A DNA stretch of 64,000 nucleotides from Bryopsis sp. KO-2023 (lineage: Eukaryota > Chlorophyta > Ulvophyceae > Bryopsidales > Bryopsidaceae). Position 1 is the first letter of the stretch; each line of letters begins with the position of its first letter. Under the pieces are notes generated by a model. The model saw nothing but the letters and a program-made list of their open reading frames with translations. It had not been told where the DNA came from and made no database searches. This document shows positions 12,560 through 25,600 of the stretch, one piece after another. The stretch lies in NCBI GenBank assembly GCA_030272585.1, contig BSYQ01000002.1, positions 5,704,001 through 5,768,000 of the forward strand, read 5' to 3'. The translations under genes and the position numbers were made by a program.

Positions 12560-14130
12560 ATCCGAGGGGTCAATTAGACCAACAACATCGATGAGTGTCT
12601 ATGTTGGATCACCTTGCATTCCCAGGTAAAAGAAAGGGTGGTAGCTTCCTACCATTACAAATCCTTATCATATGTAAAGAATTTCCCTCATGTTCTTTAA
12701 GATGCAATCGGCACACTCGCTTACGACTGTTGCTTAGCTTATTTAATCATTATGCGCTGCCTCACGCAAGGCCCACTTGCGCATCGATTCTCGGTCTATC
12801 TAGAGGTCAGCCAGCTCTTAGGTGACGGTCTTCTGTTGGTTCTTTAGCCTTTAGTTCTCGTACAACAGCTCCTTCGTTCTCCTGTCCTTCTCCCGATCTT
12901 GTTCGGTCGTTTGCTGGAACGACGACTTCGACATGGCGACGGGGCTTCGAACAACGCTTCGAACTATGATTCGTACAATAATCCAATCCTTTTTATGTTG
13001 GAATGCCAACCTTTCTTAGTTTATTTGCCCTCGCATTTCTTGCTGAATAAGTTAGATAGGATCCTCATGCTCAATCAACGTATCCCTCATTCCGCCTTAA
13101 GGAGTGTTGTGGTCCATATTCGCTTTCAGCTGTGTTTCCTTAGAAAAAATATATAGTTGATACCACGATCTTTCGTGTTAAACTCGCGTCAACGGGGAAA
13201 TCATCGAGCATTTTTCATGTTTGCCACAAAGATGGTTAAAGAAGTAAGGTTGGAAACGTTATCATCGCAAGGAGGTGCCCTTGCTTGAAGGCCCGATACA
13301 AATTTACATCAGAATATCAGAGGTTTTGAGGTCTTGCATTAATTAAAACATAAAAAACTAGTAAAAGATGCTTCTTACAGTATTCTAATATTGGAAGAAA
13401 AAAATGAAAGAAAAACGGCATGGGACGTTCGAAGGCTGCCAGATTTCATCAACGCTATGAAAAAAAAAAAAAAGTAGGAGGAACTAATCGACTTTCTATC
13501 TTGTTTAACAATATATAGGAAACGGCTCGGCAAACCTTACAATTTTTTTCAGTATTTCAGCTAAAGGTCCTTCCCTCCTGGAACATATTCGTTGCAAGTC
13601 TTCCTTGGTCAAGCTTTCACTTGTATCAACGCTATGGATAAGGAGAGCTAAAAAGACTCCTTCCCTAAGCTCCGAAACCACAAATATTGGCACGCAAACT
13701 AAACTTGGACACACGAAGTAGCGACACCGCGAGACTCGTAAGAGTTCTTACAACCTCTTGATTGTCCTCTCAATTTCGAAGCGTTTGGGCCCTCTTTCTC
13801 TTTTGTACCATTCTTAAATACATCATTATAAACACTTGGTCTTGCTGAAAAGATAACATTTGCTGGGTATTTGTTCTTGAGAATAGGGTAAAGATCCTTC
13901 ATCCCTTGCTTAAAGCTCTTGTGGGCATCAACTTTATGGGAAAGCTGAACAATGGTTTGAGGGAGGAATCAGGGTGGCTTTCATGTTATAGATTTGTCAA
14001 TCCTATTGAATATTTATGAAAAAGACTGTTCTCGTCTTCGGTTGTGAAATATGCTCTTCATTATTTGCTTGTAGCCACTCCTCTAAGAGGCTTTCAAACG
14101 TCCTAGTGAGTAACCTTCTGGAAAACAATG
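12560..14130. repeat. Dispersed repeat, copy 2 (longest)
   Basis: Contains matches to copy 1 at 13049-13216 and 13891-14127, and a match to copy 3 at about 12640-12730 (shared AAGATGCAATCG and the following ACACTCGCTTAC-like words). A minus-strand frame at 13699-13902 (begins MKDLYPILKNKYP) lies next to the best-conserved block and continues the AYKSFKQGMKDL reading, so the element probably once encoded a protein on this strand. No complete gene survives. Confidence 0.65.
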
Positions 14131-17100
14131 ATTTGCTATCCAATGTCGGTTAAAAAGCGTCTTAACCAAAAACCATTTTGTTGGGGATATTCTGAACCAT
14201 GGTCAATGATGAGACTTGCAATTTTCGCGCCAACTTCAAGAAAGCTATCTCGTACGGCAATCCTGTCATATTGCGTTTCAAATTCTTCGTCGGCAGTCAC
14301 GAAAGTAGTACAAATCTCGTCGATGCACTCGCGCAGCGATTACGTCCACAAAGTATGGTAACTCTTGTACTGCTTTCTCATCGGTCGAATACAATGTTCT
14401 TTTCCATATTTTCTTTCTTCGCCACATGTTATGCAAATAATATAAACCAAAAAGGGAAAACTAGTAATGTCCGAAACCTTTAAAACTAGACTTAATATTA
14501 ATAAATTTCAAGGACTGAGGATGCGCAATTTACAAGAAAAAGATCGCAGTATATGCTTTTGTGTGTGTCTCTACAAAAACATTGTTACCAAGTAAAAACT
14601 ATTCTATCTCGTATATAATGCACTTAGATGCCATAAGAATTGCTATCACCTCTTTTGCGGGTTCTTCCCCGCGCTTAGCCTTTTCATATCTTCAAACACT
14701 GCATGTGGTGTCCGGGAGTGTTTTACGGCTAGCACTATGGTGGTGCATAATGCCTTTAAGGAATGTGTTATGAACGTGTGCACTTTTTCAAAGATGTTTC
14801 GTTTCCTCTGGTTGGGTTTGTTTATATATATATCATCTAACCAAATATTAATCATAGTCACGTCACTTTCTATGTTACAACACCGGATGTTTTGCCAAGG
14901 TGAAACCCGACGAGACTTGATATTGAGAATCATTAGCTCCCACCCTGTGAATCGCTGAAAAGATACAATTTATTTGTGTTTATGTTTATGTTGATCTTTC
15001 AGTTCCAACCTCTTTTAAGAAGTCAAGGGTAACACTGAAAAGACGCTTGCCACAATTGCGCCTACTTGATGACCATCCACCTTATCTAGCACGCGTAAAG
15101 AGCGATCTACTTCTGAATACAACGTTTCCTTCAATTAGACGGAGGAGCAATGTACAATCTTTTTGATAATAGTATTGTGGATGAAGAAAACTCTTCTAAT
15201 GAACCAACCATAATTAGGAAGGTTCGCTTTGTAGTACGAAAATAAGGTGGATGTGACTTATGACTTAATTTTGAATTGAGCAATGAATTAAAAAAAACAA
15301 AAAAACTCTAGGGGCAGACAAACCCTCTAGTTGGTCGAGCTCCGGAGACTTGTTCTCTTTCTTTTACATTTTAGCTCTCCGTCCTACAGTCGAGTGTCTG
15401 GAGCTGGGAAGGTGGAGTAAATCTCCCCTATTTTCTCCCCAGCAATTCTCGTGACCTACAATTAGTGTAGATTCTGTTTGCCTCTGAGTCTTCCCCCCCT
15501 TCTCTCGGGGAATTGAATTCCGAATGTCAACGTTTCTTGGAAATACCTTCAATTGCAGTAGCTACTCTAACGGCATCAATGAAGTATGTTGACTTCAACG
15601 GTGCAATAGTGTCCTTGATATATTCCGATATCCCATCCAAACACAATGGTCGGACAAACTTTGTTTTCCTTTCCACCAATGTAAACAAACGATTTTACGT
15701 GATCAATCAAATGCAAAAGTGGTGATTCGAGCATGATTAAATCAATGCTAATGTAGAGAACTTAATTGAAGATATTTTGGTACGTACACATTTGATATGA
15801 TGCAAACATTAGGATTGATTGTGTTGGTTCTCTCCTCTCGTCCTCTAGATCGACCTAACCGGCGGACTCCTGGGTGCCTTCAGGTTTTCTCTCTTCCTTT
15901 ATGGCGACCTTACCGACAGTTTTATTGGTGCCTTCTGGTCGTCTCTCTTCCTTTATCTGGATCTAATCGGTGGATTCCTAAATCTTAACGTAGTTGTTGG
16001 CTCTTTCGAACATCAAACGTTCCATTCTTGTAATAATAGCATAAAAGTCCACTTGATTGATTCAATTATCCAAGGGTTGCATACACCTGGAGCAGAATGA
16101 CATGATGCATCGCTTCCCTCCGTCTTCATCATTAATTTGTTGCTCTTTGCATAGATGGGAGCACGTGTTACGTCAACTCAAGTGTCAATTGATAGCTAAT
16201 TGAAGAGAGTTTATCGGTTCGAACCTACACTTGTAGGAATCGAACCATAAGTGATATATTATGGTGTTCAGAAGGCAAAACAATGAAGGAATGAACATAA
16301 CGTAACAAGCTCTCCTTTTCATCCTCCTTTGTCTCACAATAACTCTTTTGATGTGGTAAGCTCCCTTCGTTTGATATTCTTTCATAAGCATGATATTAAA
16401 ACATACATCGTCTTGGTCTTGCTGCGAGCTTGGAAATCTACTACCTATCATCTCCAAGATGGAGATGGATAATCTCCTCCTCGCACTTCCAATGTTTGAT
16501 TCTCTTCCCACATCCAAGATCACCAACAACATGAGTCTTTAGGCCTTGGTCCAAACTCTCGTGCTTCTTGGGCTAACACTGTCAGCCTAACACCCAGTAC
16601 CAGCCCGGGAGTAAGATCATATCGGCATTCTGTAGCCACCGCTCTACACCTATCTCCTCCTAAGAGGACAACGTGTCTTGTTGACAAGAGACAACGGTGG
16701 ACAATGCACTTTCAGGTATAGTAACCCAGGATTGTCTTTCCAACAATCGACCTTGCTATCACGTAATTCTTCGAGAACAAATATCCCTTCTAAAACAAGT
16801 GCAGAAAAACAGCCTTACACACTAGTCTCTCACCAACCGTTACCTTGCTTAACTTGCCCAACCTTAGGTTTCATGGTCTTGAGGTGACAACTCGCCGGAA
16901 TTGTGTGTCAGTATTTCCAACCCGAAAGCTATCAAACGAAAGGGAAATTAATGTTTGAGCTCACATATTATTTGTCAAGAGTTCTTAGGCGTTTTCAAAA
17001 GTTTGCCCAATTTTATCCCAGCTAAACTGGCTTAAAAGAGGCTAAAATCGTCGGACTCGAAGATGTCTAGACAATTGGACACGATCCTATCAAGCAAACC

Positions 17101-17780
17101 ACAATACTTTACCTTGAAGGAGGAAAAGCAACGCAAGGACGACGATATTGAACATTCTACGCATTCGGTGTGCTCCGAGGTTTTATTCTTCATGTCGTGG
17201 GATTCGCATCCCTATAACCATCAAAAGGAAGAAGCAAAAGATTGATTATTCAAACTCGTGCCTTGTACCAACTTCCGGGGGAAGCCAAAATGCGCGTGAC
17301 ACGTCCCATGAAACGAGAACAAAGATTGGAATTCCTAGACACGGTCGTCATTTCCCCAAGGCAAGCATAAACACCGACGCTTTTTGATCCCGTCGAACAA
17401 ATATTTGGAATCTATCCCGGCGGAACCGCATTATGGCTCGCAGCCTCCAGCAGGGTGCGATTCTTTTCATATTCGGCGAGGAGCAGGTTAAAACACTTCT
17501 GCGTTTCAGCGCGAGCCTTCTCGAGCTCAGACTTTTCGATCCCTATGTTGCGATGCATGTTTTTTCCTTACTGACTTCTGATGTAGAGCCTCTAATATAC
17601 TGTTCTTAACTCATATGTGTTACTGACGAAGTCGTCACTTACCACCTTGTGGATTCGAGTAGACCTGACGTCTCTCGGACGTTGACGCGGATATTTTTGC
17701 GTATGAGTCTATTGGATAGTATCTAATTTGAGGATTATTAACGACACTGCCACTAACAAGATCATGAATCGTAATTATGG
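14131..17780. other. Gene-free repeat-derived stretch
   Basis: Only short frames, the longest being 115 codons at 16185-16532 on the minus strand, with no recognised motif. No RNA gene or clear repeat boundary seen. Confidence 0.45.
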
Positions 17781-17783
17781 TAC

Positions 17784-17852
17784 GATGGCTTAGTCAACTA
17801 GAGCATGTCTCCAGCTTGTGCGGTCGTAGGTTCGAATCCAGGTTCTTCTTGC
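17784..17852 (+). ncRNA. tRNA-derived (SINE-like) box A / box B pair
   Basis: A box-A-like TGGCTTAGTCAA (about 17787-17798) followed by AGAGCA, and a perfect box B GGTTCGAATCC at about 17829-17839. The spacing fits a tRNA internal promoter. The T stem pairs poorly and no acceptor stem closes, so a functional tRNA is unlikely. A tRNA-derived SINE head or pseudogene fits better. Confidence 0.35.
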
Positions 17853-18019
17853 AAGTGGATACTCTTTGGCTCGTGGTATTCCACGAATATCCTTTCGTCA
17901 ATAATAAGTCGTGAATGCATTTTGGTTTTGAATCTTCGAATCCAACATATTACAAGGCTTCTTCAAAGCTTGGGATTCCTGTTCACTCCACTGCGGACGC
18001 TTCCTTTTCAACGGGGGGC

Positions 18020-18490
18020 CCTTCTTATGAATCATTCCGCCACTATGTGATGATAGTTATAACATCGACATGAGTCAACTTTTATAAGGGTAAATCAGAC
18101 CAACAACATTAGTGTGCGTCCATGTTAAGCACCTAATATTCTTGGGTTGAGAAGAGGTTGGAAGCTTCCCACCGTCTCGATCTTTTTTTCTCTAGTTGAG
18201 ATTGTCCCTCGTGTTCCAAGATGCAATCGACACACTTGCTTACAACCCTTTATAGGTTCTTTTTAAAGCGTTCTTGCTTGTCTAGTGCTTCCCAACTCAT
18301 TATATTATAGCTCTTTGTGTACTTCAATATCCTTACCCCACCTTTCGTAACTCGTTAGCTCCTATCATTCGTGAACAATGGGTTGGATATGATAAGTATG
18401 CTCAATTAACGTATCTCTCATCCCGCTTTAATGTGTGTTGTATTCCAATTTCCTTAAAACAGATAAGCAGGTACCACGACCTTTCATATT
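18020..18490. repeat. Dispersed repeat, copy 3
   Basis: Shares about 18088-18150 with copy 1, about 18150-18245 with copy 2, and about 18385-18487 with both. The order of shared blocks is the same in all three copies, as expected for one transposon family with internal deletions. Confidence 0.65.
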
Positions 18491-19760
18491 ATCAACCCAC
18501 CTGATTTTCTCAGCTGAGTTGAGCGGCGTGGTGTCACTCCACCTCGGCTGACTATTCCCGAGAATTTTTCGCCTTGCGCCTCCGTTAGTTCTCGTGCGAA
18601 TGGGCCTGGGGGTATACTCGAGAAGTTGGTCTTCAATTTCGGCAGTTTTTTCAAGGGGGGTATTTAACGTTTCATAGGGGTGGCCTTTCCAGCGGCTGGT
18701 CTCGACCTAGGAAGCGGAGTCGCTTCGAGGTCTCCATAGAGATCTTCTTCGTAGTCCTAGAGATTCTCTTCCTCCGCCTCGCCTATATCCACTTTCATCA
18801 CCTCCTTGATGAATGAGGAGGATATTTAATCGCAAGCAACTTGGACCTAACATCAGTTGCCAAAGACAGATTTGATAAGTAGGTTTGACCAAGATGTCGC
18901 AACATTAAAAAAATTTGTTTACTTGTCTGTTAGGGTGCACAATCTGAGCTTTAAAATACCCCTTTTCATTTGTAGCGGTAGTTATTTGAGCTTTTGTGTT
19001 CCTCCTCTTTAGCGTCATATCTAGTTTGCAATCAAGTTGTGTTGGCTCGATTGATTCCAAAAATCAATACACACCAGATTATTCAAGCTTGTCAAAGTGT
19101 CCAAACATACGACAATGGGATGACCATAAACCATCTAGCGAATATCTTTCAGTTCCCTGTAGGGAGCATTTAATTAGACCCAAAAAGAGACAAACGAGTG
19201 GTTCTTATTGATGCCTTGTTTTGATCGCCGAGGTAGTATATTGGGTTCTCTTAAGAGCGTCTCCTTATTGCGGACGTGGTGGCCTTTTATCAATGGGTTC
19301 AGCCATGCTTTGCAAGCGTTAATGGACTTTTTCTTGAACCTCAAGTCTATGGTCGTTGGGTAGTTGATTGATACGTATTCTATTAGAAAAGGAGCCTGGT
19401 CCATCTTCAACCTTGCACTTATTGCTTAACGATCAAAAGTTTTATCCGTCGAAATTGATGGTGATGTATTGCTTTAGTCAACACCCACAACTCAATTGAG
19501 TGCTCAAGGGTTAATGCGTGTGCTCGCTCCCATGCTTTCTACGTTCCCGTTTAAAGCATGACAAACAATTCGAAGTGGCACTGTTGCCTTTTTTGCTTCA
19601 ACTTGTCATCTTCATGTATTTGAGACTTTCGTAGGGGTACAATCATCTCGAACTTTGCCCAAAGACGGGCATCTTAACTCTTTAATCTCTTTTTCCAGCC
19701 CCTTCAACCTTTCGGTTTGTTATATCAAAGAAACTTGTAAGCGCTTTCCGTCTGAATTGC
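18491..19760. other. No recognisable gene
   Basis: Only short frames below 80 codons. Slightly more GC-rich around 18530-18790. I see no RNA gene or defined repeat. Confidence 0.45.
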
Positions 19761-19763
19761 TCT

Positions 19764-20066
19764 TCAATTGATTTTAATCTTTGTTTGAATATTCGCATCT
19801 ATAACACAGCTAGTTGTTACGGTGTCAAGCGCTACAATAGTACGGATTTCCATCGTCCTATCAAGTCTGAAGTTGAATTGGTATTGAAGATTGGGTTTGT
19901 CCTCTGTGCCACGGATAGACGTAGGTATCTTTATGTCTTCATTACTCACCATTTCAGGAGTTTCCCGCGTTCGACCAATTCCCCGGACATTTTTTGTCAG
20001 CCTTGTCCCTGCTTCAACCCTTTCATACATCACCTTGAGCGCAATGTCGTGCCTTTGCGAATACAA
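19764..20066 (-). pseudogene. Retroelement aspartic protease-like fragment
   Basis: A 100-codon minus-strand frame contains IVALDTVTTSCVID in its C-terminal third. This resembles the active-site region of retrotransposon/retroviral aspartic proteases, where the pattern is hydrophobic-D-T/S-G-A-T/S followed by a hydrophobic-D element. The Gly that normally follows the catalytic Asp-Thr is Val here, so the fragment should be inactive even if expressed. It starts without a clear ATG and no integrase or RT follows in frame. Assignment rests on this one motif. Confidence 0.35.
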
Positions 20067-22750
20067 CGAAAACTTATATCTATGATATCCACTTTAGATG
20101 TGTTGAATTGTTTCGCTCTTGCAAGAGTATACCCTACACCCTAGGTTTTCTTATAGCCTTAGAACGTCCGCTTTCACCTAATTTGTGGCGACTCGTTCAT
20201 CTTGGAGGGAGAGAACGTACACTTCAGCTTGAGCCGTCAACCTTGGCGCCTCCATCCACGCAAAAGTCGACGACAGGCACAGAGATCCCGCTGGATTTCC
20301 CCATATCGTGCTTACCCTCGAGCTTTGTTGACATACTTCTCCCTCTGCCTCCCAAATAAACTCCTTTATCTTCTTCCGGAACCATTTTTCCCGACCACCT
20401 TTTCTATGTAGCTCAAGAGGTGGGGCATCTTCCGCTCCCAACGCGTCTCCACTTTGAATCAAGTTAAACACGGATGCATCTCTTGGTCGGGTCTAGCCTC
20501 TCGAGGTAGTCTGGTGCATCGAGGTGGACGTTAATTGCAAGCAACTGCTCCATGGTTGGGGGGGGGGAGGGGACCACCTCCTATAGTTGTTCAATTTTGA
20601 CTACTACCCGCCTTCCTAAGAAACAAATTCGTTTGATTTTCAAATCATATAGTTTGCACGACTTTTGATGAAGGATTGTATTAGAAAGTCAAGGGTAGTT
20701 AGGCTTTGCGAAAGACGGAGTGTCTATGCTTGCAAATTGTACTTTGAAGTAAAGAGTCCGGACATGTACATATGTACTTGCGTTAACGAATATGCACTTC
20801 TTGCAAGAAAGAGAACAAACTTGGCATGGGTTCACTTTCTTCAACCTTTCAACAAAGTAAAACACTTTATTCTGGCTCATTAGTTAAATCTGCCATCCTG
20901 TTGACGTTTGGTCGATTCGAGAATGCTTGGAAATATGTCATTTGCTAATTTCACGTTCTTGTAAACAATTGATTGTTTGATTCTCTTGGTTTAGTCGACA
21001 CGTTATAATACTCCTCTAGACACCTTTTTAACATCCTTCTTTGCTCTCTTTGTGGCCACTCTACTTCGTGAGGGCATTTTTTTTGCATACCCATCACTTT
21101 TCTGGACTGTGACTGGACTTATCTTTCCCCTTGAAAATCTATACCTGAGATTAGAAAAAGAAAGACGCCGGGGACTATTGATGTCATATTTAAGTTATAT
21201 ATACTTGGTGAACAAGCCAATCTTAACTTCCATCCAACCTTCGTTCAATTGATCATCCAGAAAAGAAGAGTTTCGTTGAATAGCATCAGACAAGGGGATC
21301 AAATTCAGACCACCGTAGTTATACGGATCGACCCACTCGGCTCTATGTGAAAAACAGTTTGACTTCATTATTCTATATGTATCCACGGTCAGATCTTATG
21401 GAAAAGGTGGGTCGGGTAAGATATATTATGTGGTACAGCAACAACCTTCGCAACTGGCTGGTCACTTTTGCCATCACTATGTGTGGTTAACTCTGCTTAA
21501 ATAAAAGTGCTTATTGGGATCTAACGTTAGCATTTAAATAAGAAAATCAAACTTGTGGGAAACTTCTCCCTTTGTAGCTTGTCCCTCAAAGCGTGGATGC
21601 GTGTTCCTGCTTGTTTTGTTGAATATTAAGGTTACTCCGATTCCTTGAGGTGCCACACTTAACTCTTGCTCTCTTCAATAAGGCCGTGCATTCGTGTGAT
21701 TCGGCAACCTCTTGCCACCTCTTGCATATGGCTTGCGCATACTCTAGGAAATCTCAATCTAATTAAATACATCCATTATATTTTTCATTCATTATTATTG
21801 TTCTATAATTATCCACACATTTAACAAATTCATTCTTTAGGACTTCAAGATTTTTTGATGCACTTTCCACAAGGATATTCGAGGCAAAACCGTGGTCGCT
21901 AGGAGCTCATCACCAACCCCAAAGATATTTGATGTAGCCTTTCAGACCTTTTGCACAACACTATGGATCCAGAAAGGCAATCGCATAAAACAAACGTGTG
22001 AATACACTTTCTCAGAAGTCTATTCACTGCTAAAATGCGCGAAACCCGCGATGAGAGATTCTAACGGAACCAACTTGAAATGTTACTTTTGGAAGAATAA
22101 ATGAAATAGAAAATCTAACACTATTTATAGTTCGCAAGCCACCGGAATGATGATTTGGTTTTTTTAAATAAGGAGAAGAAATATAAAGAAATGCTTTAAA
22201 AAATGTGAGTCACCTTGCTCCCGAAGTACTATTCAACTTGACCAGACACCTTAACGGAAAGAAAGAGAGTAAAAAAGATAACGCTGAGATAATGATGGGG
22301 CTGGTGGTGACGAAGGCAAAAAACGAACGGAACAAAAGACGCACGATGAACACGATAAGCGCATGGACCATGTACTGAAGGCACCCCTAGCGGAAGGACA
22401 TCCGAGGCTCGGGCTCAGTGGAGTCAGACATGGCAGCGTTCGGGGCATCACACGTCTGCAAACAAATTGATGTTTTGATGCCGCAGATTTGAAACAAGAG
22501 AAGGAGAATGTCGTGATAATTTGTAGAATTATGGCACCGCAAAAGTGCCATGTCGGCTTTTCATTGTTACCAATTTTTTTATATTTATTTTTGTGCTTGT
22601 GCACTACTAAAGAACTTACTCTTTTGAGGAGGTTGTCAGACGATCAACAACGAATTGGGCGTTGATATTTTGAACGATTGCATTAAACCATTTGCACATG
22701 ATTAGGTCAACCCTTTTTCTTGGACGTTCTATTGTTCGGAGGGTTGTTTT
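20067..22750. other. No recognisable gene
   Basis: Short frames only. A G10 run lies near 20559. The minus-strand frame 20178-20471 (97 codons) may be a continuation of retroelement coding sequence but carries no motif I can name. Confidence 0.45.
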
Positions 22751-22925
22751 TCATCCCCACTCGTTGAATCCAATCGAGCCTCGGTAGGGGTCAGGCCAGC
22801 TTGCAAGCGGGTGTCTGACCTGGATTGCACTTGGATGTCGACCTTGACGGCACCCCCCTCCACTCTTTCTCTCAACTGGGCGATAGAGCTCTGAGTTTGC
22901 TACACATAATGCTGGAGATATTGCG

Positions 22926-23252
22926 TCAACGTTGCCGCCTCCGATAAGATGCTGGACCCTCCTCCCCCGTGAGTATCGGTGCTGGTGACGGTCCGGGTGC
23001 ATCTGCTTCCTCCAAGTCCATTTTAGCAACAGTAAGCACCTTTTTTATCCCAATAAGCTCTTTTTTCGCAACCTGTAAATCCACCTCCATCATATCAAGT
23101 GCATATTTAGCATCCTTCAAGTCCACGCCCATCAACTCCGCCAATGTAGCATTAGTAGGAAGCGCAGACACGATGCCTCGCAAGGGAACCGACGACTGCT
23201 GACAGAACAAGCGAGTTGTTTGTTGTGGCGTGAGTGTGGGAAGGACGCCCAC
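22926..23252 (-). CDS. Helical ORF, possibly retroelement gag-like
   Basis: A 108-codon minus-strand frame. The first third is Thr/Gln/Pro-rich, the middle third (about residues 38-85) is an amphipathic Leu/Lys/Asp helix suited to a coiled coil, and the end is Pro- and Arg-rich. A coiled coil followed by a basic tail in a repeat-rich setting fits a gag-type protein, but no zinc knuckle or other diagnostic motif is present. No promoter or neighbour helps. It may equally be a chance frame. Confidence 0.2.
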   Translation of the reverse strand: MGVLPTLTPQQTTRLFCQQSSVPLRGIVSALPTNATLAELMGVDLKDAKYALDMMEVDLQVAKKELIGIKKVLTVAKMDLEEADAPGPSPAPILTGEEGPASYRRRQR

Positions 23253-23629
23253 CTTTTGATGGAAGCATAAGGCGAAGACTTGTCAATACATGCTTCCTCT
23301 TGAGTTCAAAACCACAAGAAGATGGCATTATTTTTGCCTTTTTTAGAAGCAAATCAGATATCAACTATCGCACTTCCTCTTCTATCCCAAATATTTAGGA
23401 CTCATATTTTGGGTTCGTTTTGGTGGAGGCATGGCATTTTTACTTGCATATTTCCAACACTTTGTTGTTGTTTGAATTATTATTATTTTTCTTCAATCAC
23501 CAAAAATTGTATTACTTACAATAAGCTTAAATCCCATCACGCATTGCATCCATATCGAGTGTGTTATGCAAGCATAGTCTCTCGCACATAACATGGCTTC
23601 CTCACACAAATCCTTATCATACTCGTGTC

Positions 23630-23665
23630 CAGAGTTGTGCACCGTTGCAACGGCGCACAACTCTG
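23630..23665. repeat. 36-bp near-perfect palindrome
   Basis: Arms read CAGAGTTGTGC, one mismatch, CCGTTG, then the mirror CAACGG and GCACAACTCTG. Only one pair of the 18 is mismatched. GCACAACTCTG recurs at about 23795-23805. Confidence 0.8.
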
Positions 23666-24465
23666 CATCACACCACACTCAATAAAGAGCGGATTTCACT
23701 TTTTTCACACTTTGATAGCTGCTAGTCCTCGCACCCACATCCCATCATTGGAATCTATCAGAGTCGTGTCGTTGTCGCAAAAACGACTTCGGCACAACTC
23801 TGCTCGTGTCCAAGTCTGTTGTGTGGGTAGGTGAGCCACAAGACCAAACCAAACCCATGTGTCATGCTTTTTGTTCTGCGAGTGAAATTTACCCCTCATA
23901 TTCTGTTTCCGACACTTTTATGAGTTTTCTATTCCTGGGTCTGCGCTAGGATCCGTTCATTGGAACAACCAATTGTTTTTGGAATCTTCAAACCAACGCG
24001 TTAGCCAGCTCCATGGCGTCGCCATGTGTCGTCGTTGTTTGGTGGCAAGGGTTTAGGTAGCTCAGCGAAAAGGAGTCTTTTTTTTCCGGCTCGCTCATTG
24101 ATTCATTTAACTCCAATGTATATCGTTCCAAAAACTGCTGTAGCCTCTTCTCAATTACTATTCATGCCCACATGACGCCTCTCATATCTTTATTTTTGTT
24201 TTACAATTCCACGGGCTTGATGAACTTCTTCACCCACCGTATTCATGAACTCCACGAGGGACAAGGACGGCAACAGTGGTTGGTATCGGCATTTTTTTCA
24301 GCAAAACAGCGTAGTTCGAGCAAATAACAACGTTCAGCAAGATAACAATAACGATGCGCAATTGAAGGAAGTGGTAATGTGTTTTATCACATTTGTCACA
24401 CCATCAAAATTGCAAAGACATCTGATGCTCTAGTGATGAGATACAGAGGATTCAAATTGTGTTGA

Positions 24466-24994
24466 GGTTATGATATTAGAACGGTAATTAACGCTATTAC
24501 AACTATTAGTTGTGACAACGTATATACCCTCGGTTTACGTCGCTTCTTATATTTTACATGGCTCACAGACGAGAACGAGGCATCACGCGAAGAAAGGCAC
24601 TTGTCACCATCTAAGGACCCATTTTGCTTAAAGGGTGTTCAAAAATCAAAAGAAAATGCACCCGTGAGCTATGAGTTTTTTCGAGTGGCGGCGCTTTGGT
24701 TTTACCACCCAGCTGAAAAGCTCAAGGACGGCCATGACGATTTGGATGACGAGGTAAGCGGGGTTGGAGCTTTGAAATCACGACCAAGGATATCTATTCA
24801 TGTATTTTTTTGATTTCGGCAACAAAAAGTAGGACCGTTCTCTGTCACGGAAGTTTTTGTTGGTTTTTGTTGGTTTGGATGTGGTATTGGGAAACAGAAG
24901 GGATCAAAGACGAAAATTGTGATGTATATTTCTCAAGGACTGTTCTCTTCCCCAGGCGATGCACGGTCCAGACAACTCAGGCCGCCATTCCTGA
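24466..24994 (+). CDS. Partial two-exon coding region, unknown protein
   Basis: Frame opens after a stop at 24463-24465 and runs 96 codons to a GTAAGC donor at 24754. A CCCCAG acceptor at 24951-24955 then adds 12 codons and a stop at 24992-24994, in phase. The composition is protein-like (e.g. RRFLYFTWLTDENEA, then PVSYEFFRVAALWFYHP) and ends with an acidic tail before the intron. No ATG is in the frame, so an upstream exon is needed. A separate 62-codon frame at 24245-24433 could belong to it. Family not recognised. It lies at the edge of the repeat region, so it may be a transposon gene or a truncated host gene. Confidence 0.4.
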
Positions 24995-25084
24995 ATCGAC
25001 GACCAGTATCAACAGAAAAGTCGCAAACGCTGAAGCCAGGGGGGTTGCTGAGAGATCATGACAGAGAGAGAAGGAGATAGATGG

Positions 25085-25600
25085 ATGAACTCTGTTAGTA
25101 TATTTTAGCGCTACGAGGTTAGTTTGGGATAGAGCCGAGGGTGGCTGACGCATGTGGGTTCATAAGTAAGACAGATTAGACCCAGAGGTTGGGGCATGCG
25201 TCAGCGAACTACACTTAGGGGTACTTAAGAGGCCCACTCGTTGTTTTGACATTCATTCTTTACTTTGTAAGAACTCGGGATTCGTGGGATTGGTGTGTTC
25301 CCGCTTGTGTGTGTGTTTGTGTGTGTGGGTGTGTCTAAGTGTTTGCCTGACGCAATCACTTATCCAACCAAGTGCTCTAGTAGCGTTCACAACCGCGCTA
25401 GCTAGAGAGTTGTCTAAACCAACAAACCCCACAAGTATACTTGCGTTAGCCAGCAAGTTATCACGAATCCAACCAACACAGCCGACCACTATTGCGTCAC
25501 CCACAAACTTCACTATCAAACTCCGTGCAGATGGAGCATACCGCTTCCTCCTGGATTGGTACACTTGTATTTGTACTTGGTATTTGAGTTAAGGTAATGG
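25085..25600 (+). mobile_element. LTR-like block (candidate solo LTR remnant)
   Basis: The segment has the texture of an LTR: a compact promoter-like region ending in GTACTTAAGAGGCCCACTC (25219-25237) and followed by a T-rich stretch. It also carries an 11-bp inverted repeat GCTGACGCATG (25144-25154) / CATGCGTCAGC (25195-25205). I cannot fix its ends, found no second LTR, and the call rests on style rather than homology. Confidence 0.25.
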
